64,000 bases of DNA from Rheum nobile (lineage: Eukaryota; Streptophyta; Magnoliopsida; Caryophyllales; Polygonaceae). This document shows, one piece after another, positions 23,562 through 34,000 of the stretch (position 1 is the stretch's first letter; each line of letters starts with the position of its first letter). The translations under genes were made by a program, and so were the position numbers. Location: assembly GCA_027886185.1 (NCBI GenBank), contig WOAB01000226.1, positions 2,418,001 through 2,482,000 of the forward strand, in the 5' to 3' direction. The notes under the pieces are model-generated. The model ran no database searches. It was not told where the DNA came from and was given only the letters and a program-made list of their open reading frames with translations.

Positions 23562-24345
23562 GAGGACTTACAAACGAGCGAAAACACGAAGTCTGGTAGT
23601 CTCGACGCGGGGTGGTGGACGAGTCGCCGGGTCACGGTGAGATAACTGGAACTTCACACCGGGTCGTGGTGGGGGTCGCCGCGGGGCGGTGGCTGGCAAC
23701 GCGAGGCGGGGCAACGCGAGGCGGGGCGACAGCGATGCGGTGGGGTGGTGTTTGTCTTGTGTGTGAGGCTAGACTCCAAATTGGGCAAGGAAACTCAAGA
23801 TTAAGGTATTTGGAGGCTAGGATCGAACCAAGAACGAGAGGGATTGGGGGGAGAATGGGGGATTTGGCTTGGAGAACTTGAGAGGGGTGTTGGATATGGA
23901 GGGTTTGAGAGAGTGGGGGCTAGGTTAGGGAAAGGGAATAGGAAGAAAAGGGGTTGATGGGGCCGGTCATATACAATGGCCCAAAGACAAATCTCAGCCC
24001 AAAAAGGGGGCCCAAACCGTCAAATCCTTAGTTACCACTCAAGAAATAAAACTTTTACTCCCCGTTTAAGGTTTTTTCGAGGCCCTTTATTCTCTTTTTT
24101 TCTTTTCTTTTCCAGAGTTGAGAAGGCATACCAGACCTCCACCGCGGGGCGGTGAGAATTGGCTGGGAACACCGTCTCTCTCCATTTACTTTTGTACCTG
24201 AAATGTTAGTGACAGGCGAACGAAACAAAGCAAAAGAAATTACGAAATTAATCTAAGAGAAAAGAAAAATTTAGGAAAACTACCTCGGGTTGCCTCCCGG
24301 ACAGCGCCTTAGTTAACGTCGTTGGCTCGACGTACTTCAAATCAA
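23562..24345 (-). other. Athila-type non-coding tract between pol remnant and second ORF
   Basis: Contains the conserved post-pol word (minus: GGGAGGCAACCCGAGG near 24285-24300) normally found after integrase in Athila-like elements, and several GC-rich hairpin words (23605-23745, 24140-24154). The frame at 23612-23881 is a by-product of these GC repeats. Confidence 0.6.
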
Positions 24346-25942
24346 TCACCACCTAGAATAGGATCCTTTCGGAATCCTCTTACTTAACTCTTCCTGCTGG
24401 AACTTCCCATGGAAAGGCTTGGACCTTAGACCATGTTCCCTCTTAGCCAATGACTCCATGATTGTTGCCTTTGGAGCATCTCCCCCATACTTAGAGCGAT
24501 GTGGGGGCCGATAGGGCTTGACCTGATCATGCTGCACGACACTAGATGAAGGCTTATAGCCTTGTATGATTAGTGCAGGGGGCCAAGTGCCCAAATTAGA
24601 GGGAATTGAATTTCCTATGTCATCGAGTAAGACATCATACTCATGCGAATCAAAAGGTTCAGCAATAGCAGACAGTTCAACTATGGTTTCCACTACACTA
24701 GGCTTAACATTTTCCTGAATAGGATTATCACTATCACTAATGCAGTGAAGGGGAGGCAATTCAATGGAGTTGGCCTTATGAATATTATGCTCAAAAATTA
24801 TTCCATCAAATTCCATAGTCAAAGTTCCACTATCCACATCAATCTTTATCATGGATGTTTTCATAAAAGGTCGACCTAACATAACAGGAGCAACCTGCTC
24901 ATCATATTCCATATCCATAACAAAGAAATCAGCAGGGAAAATCAAATGACCTATCTTAACAAGAACATCCTCCACAATACCCTTAGGAGGCACACAAGAA
25001 CCATCAGCAAGTTGTATCACAATATTGGTATCATGAAGGGTCCTACTCCTAAATCCTCAATCAATGAATAAGGCAAAATATTAATAGAGGCACCCAAGTC
25101 TAGCAAGGCTTTCTCAAATCGATGCTCACCTATAGCAATCGGGATAGTGAACGTACCTGGATCCTTGCACTTCTCAGGCATACGCCTTTGAAATACCGCC
25201 GAGACATGTTCACCAACCGGAACCTTCTTCTGGACCTTCAGCTTTTGTGTCCTCTTGACGGTGCACAGCTCCTTCAAAAACTTGGCGTATCGAGGGATAG
25301 CCTTAATAAGCTTGAGAAGAGGAATATTCACCTCACAGTTTCGGAACGTCTCGAAAAGATCACTGTCGTCGGCGACCCTTCTAGCCTTTAGCGCCTCGGG
25401 AAAAGGTGTTGGTGGCTTCTCGGAACCAAGAGGGGGAAAAAATGACGAACATAATCATCAACACAGATCTCTTCTGCAGAGCAAGGATTTTGGAGGCCGG
25501 GTCGCGGTAGGCTCACTACGGGGCGGTGGTTATCGCCGCGGGGCGGTGAGGTCGCGGTGGGATTACTAAGACTTGTCGCCGGGTCGCGGCTAGTGTCACC
25601 GCGGGGCGGTGGCAGACATCCTTCTGTCCTGGCCTCAGCCTCAACTTGTCGTCGGGTCGCGGTGGAGTCCACCGCGGGGCGGTCACCGATATTCTTCTTC
25701 TCAAACTCGCTCTCCTCTTCAGCAATAGGAGGAACGACCAGCTTCTTTCCACTTCTGAGGGTGATGGCACTCACATTCTCCCTTGGATTCACTGTAGTTT
25801 GAGAGGGTAGGGAGTTAGATGTCCTCTGGTCAATCTTGGTTACAACATCAGCCAGTTGGCCAATCTGCCTCACCATATTCTTTATGCTTGACTCAGTAGC
25901 CTGAACATGAGTGGCGAAATGCTGAGTCAGAGTCTTTAGCAT
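24346..25942 (-). pseudogene. pol: Athila-type pol remnant: linker and protease
   Basis: Three overlapping minus-strand frames (25942-25388, 25331-25017, 25020-24346) form one decayed coding region. The first holds the Gag-Pol linker (Met-Val-Arg-Gln-Ile-Gly-Gln-Leu, Ala-Ile-Thr-Leu-Arg-Ser-Gly-Lys) followed by a Pro/Arg-rich region coded by the GC-hairpin words. The second has the protease active-site motif Asp-Leu-Gly-Ala-Ser-Ile-Asn-Ile-Leu-Pro, the form usual in Athila elements. The third has the flap and Met-Leu-Gly-Arg-Pro-Phe of the retropepsin. Frameshifts lie near 25390 and 25020. Coding ends at 24346 without any reverse transcriptase, RNase H or integrase. Confidence 0.82.
25490..25690. 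repeat. GC-rich hairpin words in the Gag-Pol linker
   Basis: Copies of CACCGCGGGGCGGTG (6-bp stem CACCGC/GCGGTG, GGG loop) at 25597-25611 and near-copies at about 25535 and 25670, alternating with CGCCGGGTCGCGGTGG-like words near 25497, 25577 and 25650. The exact 15-mer is also at 14094, 24140 and 28207 in the LTRs and the untranslated tract. Confidence 0.85.
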
Positions 25943-25999
25943 CTCTTCAGTAGTAGCACCAGAGGTTTGGCCTTGAGGCCTCTATTGGTATGGGACTCT

Positions 26000-27136
26000 C
26001 TACTGGTATTGCTGTTGTGCTGGCTGTTGACCACCTTGGGGGTCGCTCCACCTGAAACCCGGATGGTCTTGCCCTCTCGGATTGTAGTTGGGCTGTCTAC
26101 CAAATTGCGGTCTAGGGGGTCTGTAACCTCCTACAGCATTCACTTCAGCAGTACCTTCCTCCTGCAGCTGAGGACAAGTTTCGGTAGGGTGGAATTGATC
26201 ACAGCAAATTCCACATGCCTTGACTTGTTGAGGAGTGTTTTGGTTTGTCATTCTCTTCACCATCTCCTTCAACTCAGCTAACTCATTCAGCACTGGGCTC
26301 GGTCCTGCAGGAGTCACAACATTGACTGCCTTTCTCTGATATGTCTTTCCAAAGCTCCTGGTACTCTCACTCATCTCCTGCAATCTCTCCATGGCTGCGT
26401 CCGGTGTCAGATTCAGAATACTCCCACCGCATGCAGCGTCAGTCATCCTTCTTTCCTGATCTAGCAGACCATTATGCAAGTAGAGAACACGATCCTGCTT
26501 GGCGTATCCGTGGAATGGGCAGCTAGAGCAAAGCCTCTTGTACCTCTCAAGATAGTCATATAGCGTCTCATCACCAGCCTGCTCAATGTTAGCAATTGCC
26601 TTTTTCAAAGCATCCGCCTTCTTCGTTGGGAAGTACTTGTCAAGAAACGACTTGTGCAGTTTAGTCCAGGTATCTATAGTCCCTGGTGGCAAGTGATAAT
26701 ACAAGTCGCTAGCAGAGTCTAGCAAAGAAAATCCAAAGGCTCGCATCTTGATTTGATCCTCCGTCACATTCCTTGGCTTCATAGTCATGCAGACATTATG
26801 GAATTTACCCAGATGAGATATCGGGTCCTCTCGACTCAAACCATGGAATTTCGGGAGATAAGCAACAACTCCAGACTTCAGCTCAAAGTTCACCCCTTCG
26901 CCAAGCGCAGGGATGATGACAGCCAAGGGTTGTGCCCCAATGTTTGGTTCAGTCAGCTCTCTCAGAGTTCCGGCCATTGCAGCAGGAGGAATGTCAACTG
27001 GCTCAATGGTCTCAACTGTTTCAACTGTCTCAACTCCTGCTTCTTCTTCTTGATCGCGTAGGTTCGCACGGAATGATCTGTCGATTTCTGGGTCAAAATC
27101 AGCTAGAGGAGAGTCAGTACTATGGGTGTCGACCAT
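26000..27136 (-). CDS. gag: Athila-type gag, apparently intact
   Basis: Gag structural protein of the Athila-type element, about 378 residues from ATG 27136 (an in-frame non-ATG extension reaches 27154). The central retrotransposon Gag domain is visible: Pro-Ile-Ser-His-Leu-Gly-Lys-Phe, Phe-Leu-Asp-Lys-Tyr-Phe-Pro and Glu-Thr-Leu-Tyr-Asp-Tyr-Leu-Glu-Arg-Tyr-Lys. Near the C-terminus is a CX2CX4HX4C zinc knuckle (Cys-Gly-Ile-Cys ... His ... Cys), then a Pro/Gly/Gln-rich tail. The stop at 26000 separates it from the linker/protease frame, which may be ancestral or a mutation. The frame is open throughout, unlike pol downstream. It would assemble virus-like particles in the cytoplasm. Confidence 0.85.
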   Translation of the reverse strand: MVDTHSTDSPLADFDPEIDRSFRANLRDQEEEAGVETVETVETIEPVDIPPAAMAGTLRELTEPNIGAQPLAVIIPALGEGVNFELKSGVVAYLPKFHGLSREDPISHLGKFHNVCMTMKPRNVTEDQIKMRAFGFSLLDSASDLYYHLPPGTIDTWTKLHKSFLDKYFPTKKADALKKAIANIEQAGDETLYDYLERYKRLCSSCPFHGYAKQDRVLYLHNGLLDQERRMTDAACGGSILNLTPDAAMERLQEMSESTRSFGKTYQRKAVNVVTPAGPSPVLNELAELKEMVKRMTNQNTPQQVKACGICCDQFHPTETCPQLQEEGTAEVNAVGGYRPPRPQFGRQPNYNPRGQDHPGFRWSDPQGGQQPAQQQYQ

Positions 27137-27192
27137 AAGATAGGTCTCCACCAAAAATCAATCACGAAAACACACAACAAAGCAGAAAACTT

Positions 27193-27209
27193 CCCCGGCA
27201 ACGACGCCA
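27193..27209 (-). other. Primer-binding site, tRNA-Asp type
   Basis: Minus strand TGGCGTCGTTGCCGGGG, a few bases inside the 5' LTR. It is complementary to the 3' end of plant tRNA-Asp with one mismatch, the usual primer of Athila elements. Confidence 0.8.
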
Positions 27210-27213
27210 AATT

Positions 27214-28572
27214 TGACGTGGCCTAAATATGCAATGCAAATATCGTTGAATGGCCTAGTCAAAGTAAATGTCCTAACAGACCTACTAAATGGATGTATAG
27301 TAAGCAAGTAAGGGTCGAACCCATAGGGAAGATCTGATGAAGTATGCAATTATGATTGACAAGTAACAAGGAAGGGGGGTTTTAGTTATCAAGCTGAGCA
27401 AAGTAAACAAGATTAAGTTGACTTGAGAATATGATTGGGGAAAAGAGTTCCACTAGAACGAGATCCACAATACAGAGATATAATTTGATCACTGAAATCT
27501 ATTCAATCCAAGTTCTTTCACTATTCTTATGGTTATTCCCACCCTGATCTTAAGTACTACCAATTCTCACAGTTGTTGATAGACTTATCACAATATCAAT
27601 GGAAGAAAACCTTACCACCAATAAAGCAATAGCAATGCACACAAGGATATATGATACATGCAAATAGAAGAAAACCTTAATACTTAACATGCAAATGATT
27701 CTCACTCACAATTGCGCACTCGTATTCCACTATATGCAACAATCGTGTATGCTACTAGATATGCACTCGTATTCCACTATATGCAAACCCTATCAATTGA
27801 TAAATATTACTCAACCTAGTTGATCAGGCTATGAAGAATAACAATGAATCAATATTCAATATAACCAAGAGAATCAAACCAACACTTATAAGAATAGGAA
27901 CAAGGAATAGAAATCTCACAAACACATCAACTGTATTGCTTCAAACGTCTAGTAGAACAAAGGGAAATTAGTGCTCCATTCAGAGGTGAATGAAACCCTA
28001 ATAAAAAGTAAAAATGCGTAATGTAAAAGTAGTGTTGCGTGATTTCAGTGTAGTCTCTTCTTAACCTAGAAAAGGGTCTTAAATAGGCTTAGGAAAAATA
28101 AGTTAACCTAATGGAAATAACAAAGGAAATAAAATAATATAAATAAGGAAATCCGAAATGCATAAAAGGAAATAAAATCCTTCTGGCCGCGGGGCGTTAC
28201 GCGCCTCACCGCGGGGCGGTGAGATCCTTCTCTGGCGCGACCAACTCTTCTCTGAGACCCACCGCCGGGTCGCGGTGGCATCTGGCGCGGGGCGGTGAAA
28301 TCGCCCACTACTTCTTCAGCTCCTCTTCTTCTTCTCTTCTGCTCTTCATTACTACCAAGTGTTGGTAGCCTTCTCCAATAAACTCTAGCAGAACCTCATC
28401 CATCTTCATCATCTCCATCTCCATCTCCATCTCCATCTAAGCTGTAAATCCCTGGATATCTTCACTTTTATCCACAACTTCTGGATCACAGACTTAGCCT
28501 CAAATCTCATCCTAAACTCCTCCAAATGATGCTAATAATTGCTAGTAAAGGTGCATGAAATGACACCTATCA
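27214..28572 (-). repeat. 5' LTR of the Athila-type element
   Basis: 1359 bp, TG...CA, flanked outside by GACGG (28573-28577). Pairs with 13104-14486. Contains the GC hairpin word at 28207-28221 and a short ATCTCC run at about 28405-28435. Confidence 0.9.
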
Positions 28573-29440
28573 GACGGATACGAAGAATCTCCGTTCATAT
28601 AATAAATCGCCAGGGTTGAGATCCCTAAAAAATTAATCCTTCCTAGCATGACGACTTTCGAAGACACCAACGATCCAGACGATCATATCTCTCTCTATAA
28701 ACAAAAATTAATGACTGTATCTGTTTCAAGGGAGGGCCGCGAGGCTGTCATGTGCAAAAGCTTTGGCACTACTCTCGCGGGTCCTGCACTAACCTGGTTT
28801 ATGCGTTTACCTCAGGGCACAATCACCTCGTTCGGGGATCTGTTCAATTCTTGTAAAGTCCAATTCGCTAGCAGTCGGAGACTTGAAGGCAGTCAAGCGA
28901 TCTCTACCGAATCACCCAAAGGTATAACGAACCTCTCCGATGCTATCTTAACAGGTATAACAAGGAAAAGGTCGCGATCCCCCATTGCGACGTCACCACC
29001 TACATCGAAGCCTTCAGACAAGGTTTGATCAAAGACAACAACGTCTATAATGAGATCACCAAATACTCGTGCCGAAGCTTCGAAGATGTCCAAGCCAAAA
29101 CCATGGCTGAGGTACGCTTGGAAGAAGATCGCGAAAAGCATTCCATGGACCCGACCACTCCGATCGCAAATCCTCTTCCGACAATCTCCGAGACATGTGC
29201 CATCATCCGTACCCTCACGGCCGGAACGAGCAAAGTCAGGTAAATTCCTTCCAAGACAGGTCTTAAGACTGGAAAGACGGTCCGACGCTGCCCCCCAGGG
29301 TTCAATCTTACAACTTCAACGTTTCTGTGTCGGAACTCGTCAAGAGTTTCGACAAATATGGAAAAGAAGTAAGATGACCCCGAAAGAACGACAGGCCGGA
29401 CGTCAAGAAAGACATGAACATGTGGTGTGAATTACAATTC
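28573..29440 (+). pseudogene. gag: gag of element A, 3' part
   Basis: Resumes at the second GACGG copy after the Athila insertion. The Gag domain is recognisable (Asp-Asp-His-Ile-Ser-Leu-Tyr-Lys-Gln-Lys-Leu; Met-Cys-Lys-Ser-Phe-Gly-Thr-Thr-Leu) but frameshifts near 28890 and 28960 and stops break it. It ends at the first residues of the zinc-knuckle motif (Trp-Cys-Glu near 29425). There the sequence jumps directly to the start of RT, so the rest of the knuckle and the protease, present in element C at 32451-33275, are lost. Confidence 0.8.
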
Positions 29441-30297
29441 GACGAAGGACCTAGTCGATACATCGAACCAGAGATGGAAAAGCTCAATGAGATTGTACTA
29501 GATCCTTCAAAGCCAAACCAAACGATAAGGGTTGGGTCGGATCTGGACGACTCGACGAGGCAACAAATATTGGATTTCTTTCGGTCTAATGCTGACTGCT
29601 TTGCGTGGTCACATGAAGACATGGTCGGGATATCTCCAAACGTTATTACTCATAAATTAAATGTAGATCCATCTCACCCTCCTGTGAAGCAAAAGCGCAA
29701 GAAATTCGCCCCCGAGCGGAACAAGATCATCGACGACGAAGTCAGAAGCCTACTAGAAACAGAAAAGATAAGAGAAGTCGACTACCCCGATTGGCTAGCC
29801 AATGTGGTTGTGGTCCAAAAGAAGAACGGCAAGTGGAGAGTCTGCATCGACTTCACCGACCTTAACAAAGCATGTCCCAAGGACTCCTTCCCACTTCCTC
29901 ACATCGACGCCATGGTCGACGCAACAACGGGACACGAAATGCTATCCTTCATGGATGCGTTCAGTGGTTACAATCAGATCCTCATGGAACCAGAAGACCA
30001 AGAGAAAACGGCATTCGTCACAAATCAAGGTATTTATTGTTATAAAGTGATGCCCTTCAGACTAAAAAATGCAGGGGCTATGTATCAACGGCTAGTCAAT
30101 AAGATGTTCAAAGATCAGATTGGGGACACAATGGAAGTCTACATAGATGACATGCTGGTCAAGTCAAAAAAGAAAAGGGACCACATCGATCACCTCCGCG
30201 ACGGCTTCGAGGTATTGAAAAGATATAACATGAAACTAAACCCTATGAAATGCTCTTTTGGAGTGTCTTCAGGTAAATTCTTGGGGTACATGGTAAC
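29430..30297 (+). pseudogene. pol: pol of element A: reverse transcriptase, 5' part
   Basis: Open frame (part of 29414-30412) encoding the RT domain: Trp-Leu-Ala-Asn-Val-Val-Val-Val-Gln-Lys-Lys-Asn-Gly-Lys-Trp-Arg, Phe-Met-Asp-Ala-Phe-Ser-Gly-Tyr-Asn-Gln and the catalytic Tyr-Ile-Asp-Asp-Met near 30145. It ends at Phe-Leu-Gly-Tyr-Met-Val-Thr, where element C is inserted; the rest of the ORF on the 30298-30412 side is LTR sequence. The target duplication GTAAC lies at 30293-30297 and 40169-40173, and the frame is kept across the insertion. Compared with C, about 820 bp covering protease are missing upstream, without loss of frame. Confidence 0.88.
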
Positions 30298-30953
30298 TGT
30301 TGGGCCCATCATCCTCCAAGGAAATCAGACGAGCAAGATGGGCCCAGGTCCAAACGAAATCAAAGTCCAAGAGAGAACGGAAAGAAGCGTCGGACACCCT
30401 GCAGACGAGTAGCACCCGACCAGCTCCGAGGATCTCGCTCGAGCATTAAATGCCTGATTGAAGGTAACGGCCACAACATTCAACACATAGATTATGACGG
30501 AAATTAAGGGCAAATCCCAACGATCTCGCCCAGAATTAAAGCACGAAATATTGACAACAATGGATAACGGTCGGAAGGGAAAAGTTGCCATATATGGACC
30601 TCGATCGGGCAGGCAAAGACACACACGATTACAACACCACATCCATTGATTTACTCCAAAGAAAAACAAAGGAACACACTGATTCTAGCTTACTCACCAC
30701 GAAACATCGCTCAATCCCCACCGGTCGAGCCCCAGAGTCACCGGTCAGACCAGATCCGATCTCTCGTCCTCCAAGGATAAGTTGTACTTTGATCCGGCTC
30801 AATCGTCAATATATCAATAAAATCACTTTGCTTTCTCGTATTTCTTCTTTATTGGTTGATTGTCTAATTAGATTGGTTTGATATCTATAATATGATCGAC
30901 TAGTTACCCCGTCTAAGGCAATTTAGGTCGTTTGATCTTTTCTCCCCAAAACA
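30298..30953 (+). repeat. 5' LTR of element C
   Basis: 656 bp, TGTTGGG...AAAACA, same length as its partner at 39513-40168. A frame crossing from RT of element A into this LTR is an artefact of the insertion. Confidence 0.93.
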
Positions 30954-30956
30954 ATT

Positions 30957-30974
30957 TGGCGCCCACCGTGGGGC
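30957..30974 (+). other. Primer-binding site of element C
   Basis: TGGCGCCCACCGTGGGGC, same word and spacing as in element A. Confidence 0.75.
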
Positions 30975-31008
30975 AACTTGCCGATCACCATCTTGAAATC
31001 TCCCAACC

Positions 31009-34000
31009 ATGACTATTAACCCACCTACCAACACCGAGGAACCACGTCTCGAAGACAACTCCCAAGCTCAAGGAAACACGACCGACAATCCTACTCCAAC
31101 CCAGTTCCAAGAGCTTGCCCAAAAAATGATTGCCCTCCAAGAGGAACTTGCCCAGCAACGCCAAAAGACCGAAGCCTTAGCTACCTTATCCATCCAATCC
31201 GAGGCCGAGATCGCGCAACTAACCCGTGAAAATGAGTCTCTTAAGTCGCATGTACAATCGATGGCTTCTGGATCTAGGCGCATGCCCATCCACAGCAGCG
31301 TCCAGACGCGTCTCGATATGGATGGCGTCGAACTGACCCCTCCGAGCGTGCGACGACCTGGACACATAGAGGGTATATCTCGAACTCCTTTGGCTAATCC
31401 GTTTCCGACTAACAATGTTACTTTCTCCACACCGATCGGGTCGGTAGGGACCCGAATCGACGAACCACAGGTTACCAATCCTCCCGACATCTTAGCTCTC
31501 GTCCAGCAGACGCTCAACCAACACATGAAGACGCTCGACGATCGCATCGCTAGGATTCCCGGAGTCCCACAGCCGATCGAGAAGGAAGCGTCAGGCGGAT
31601 TCGAAGAATCTCCGTTTGTCGGAGAAATCGCTAGGGTCGAGATCCCAAAGAAGTTCCATCTCCCCACCATGGCGACGTTCGACGGCACCAACGACCCAGG
31701 TGACCACATTTCTCTCTATAAACAAAAATTGATGACTGCATCCGTTCCAAGGGAGAGCCGTGAGGCTGTCATGTGCAAAAGCTTTGGCACGACCCTTATG
31801 GGCCCCGTACTAACTTGGTTTATGCATTTGCCTCGGGGAATGATTGCATCATTCGCAGACCTGGTCAACTCTTTCAAAAGCCAATTCGCTAGCAGCCGGA
31901 GGCTCGAAAGACAATCGAGCGACCTCTACCGGATCACCCAAAGGTATAACGAACCTCTCCGAAGTTATCTTAATAGGTACAATAAGGAGAAAGTCGCGAT
32001 CCCCCATTGCGACGTCACCACCTCCATCGAAGCCTTCCGACAAGGATTGATCAAAGACAACAACCTCTACAACGAGATCACCAAGTACCCGTGCAGAAGC
32101 TTCGAAGATGTCCAGGCCAAAACCATGGCCAAGGTGCGACTGGAAGAAGACCGTGAGTCGCGAAAAGCCACTCATGGACCTGATTAATCTGATCGCACAT
32201 CCTCATCCGACAACCGTCGAGACAGACGCCATCATTCATATCCTCGTAACCGAAGCGAGCAAAATCAGGTAAACTCTTTCCAAGACAGGTCTCAAGACTG
32301 GAGAGACGGTTCGACGTTGCCTCCTAGGGTTCAATCTTACAACCTTAACGTTTCCGTGTCGGAGCTCGTCAAGAGTTTCGACAAATATGGAAAAGAGGTA
32401 AGATGGCCCCGAAAGAGCGACCGATCGGACGTCAAAAAGGACAAAAGCCGATGGTGCGAATTCCACGGCGACCACGGTCACTCGACAGACGAGTGCATCG
32501 CCCTGCCAAAAGAGGTCGCAAGATTGCTCGCACAGGGGCTCCTACGCGACGTAATCTCGGAGCAAGCCAAAGCCACTATGGAACGATGAGATCAGGTAAA
32601 ACAAGACAAACCTCCGTCTCCTGTTCATACAAAGATTGTCAACACTATTTCAGGTGGTTCGGACGTATGTGGAAACACATACTCAGCGGCCAAGCGACAT
32701 GCAAAGGAAAGCAAGGGCGATAGACCCGAAGCGCCAGAATTCAAGCCAAACAAGGTCTCCGATCTCCCGACGGTCACATTCGACGAATCCAATGCCGACG
32801 GATCGGAGAGTCATCACGATGGTCTGGTAATCTCTTTGTCTATTAGGAATGGTTTGATACGAAGAGTACTAATCGATACAGGGAGTTCGACCAACCTCTT
32901 GACCTTCGATGCCCTCAAAGGGATGGGTCTGGGTGAGGACGACCTGATCAAGAAATCGACCCCACTGGTCGGGTTTAGTGGCGAGGTTAAGCACACTATC
33001 GGCAAAATCGTTCTCACAACGTACACCGGAGGAGTCAACCAACAGGTGAAATTCCTAGTCCTAGATTGCCCGTCTCCCTATAATTGCATTCTTGGCAGGC
33101 CATGGATACACTCTATGAAGGCGGTACCTTCGATGTACCATCAAGTCATCAAGTTCCCTACCAAGTGGGGAGTCCAAGAAATCAAGAGAGACCAGAGGGC
33201 AGCCAAGGAATGCTACGTTGCCTCCATGAAAAGCGTCGTCGAGCATAAGGCCGCATAGCAATCACAGAGCGGCGAGGGACCTAGTCGATACGTCGAACTA
33301 GAAATGGAAAAACTCGACGAAATCGTGCTAGATCCTTCAAAGCCAAACCAAACGATAAGGGTCGGGTCAGATTTGGACGACTCGACCAGACAACAAATTC
33401 TTGATTTTCTCAGATCCAATACTGATTGTTTTGCATGGTCACACGAGGACATGGTCGGTATATCTCCGAACATTATTACTCATAAGTTGAATGTAGATCC
33501 ATCTCATCCCCCTGTGAAGCAAAAACACAGGAAGTTCGCCCTAGAGCGAAACAAGATAGTCGACGACGAAGTCAAGAGCTTGTTAGAAACAGGGAAGATA
33601 AGGGAAGTCCACTATCCCGACTGGCTGGCCAACGTAGTCGTAGTTCAAAAGAAGAATGGCAAGTGGAGAGTCTGCATCGACTTCACCGATCTCAACAAAG
33701 CTTGTCCTAAAGACTCGTTTCCACTCCCCCACATTGATGCCATGGTCGACGCAACAATGGGACACGAAATGTTAACCTTCATGGACGCGTTCAGTGGCTA
33801 CAATCAAATCCTCATGGAGCCCGAGGACCAAGAGAAGACGGCATTCATCACAAGCCAAGGTATCTATTGTTACAAAGTAATGCCCTTCGGACTAAAAAAT
33901 GCAGGGGCTACCTACCAATGACTGGTCAACAACATGTTTAAAGACCAGATCGGGGACACGATGGAAGTATACATAGACGACATGCTGGTCAAGTCAAAGA

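Larger units (their letters stand above)
13104..28572 (-). mobile_element. Element B: Athila-type Ty3/Gypsy element, no RT/integrase, split by a CACTA
   Basis: Bounded by LTRs 13104-14486 and 27214-28572 (TG...CA) with 5-bp duplication GACGG at 13099-13103 and 28573-28577. The minus orientation follows from the tRNA-Asp-type PBS at 27193-27209, gag and protease downstream of it, and a PPT at 14487-14500. After the protease the sequence passes directly to the conserved GGGAGGCAACCC-like post-pol tract (about 24285-24345) and a second ORF, so reverse transcriptase, RNase H and integrase are absent. It must have moved with enzymes from another copy. I counted about 24 LTR substitutions over about 1.35 kb. 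The CACTA at 16002-23118 lies in its second ORF. Confidence 0.9.

Noticed and set aside
23612..23881. GC-rich plus-strand ORF of 89 codons
   Set aside because: Gly/Arg-rich by-product of the repeated GC hairpin words.
30298..30412. C-terminal extension of the RT ORF of element A
   Set aside because: It is LTR sequence of element C read in frame after the insertion point.
31068..31709. 213-codon minus-strand ORF opposite gag of element C
   Set aside because: Antisense shadow of gag; no domain, and the real antisense gene lies in the 3' region.
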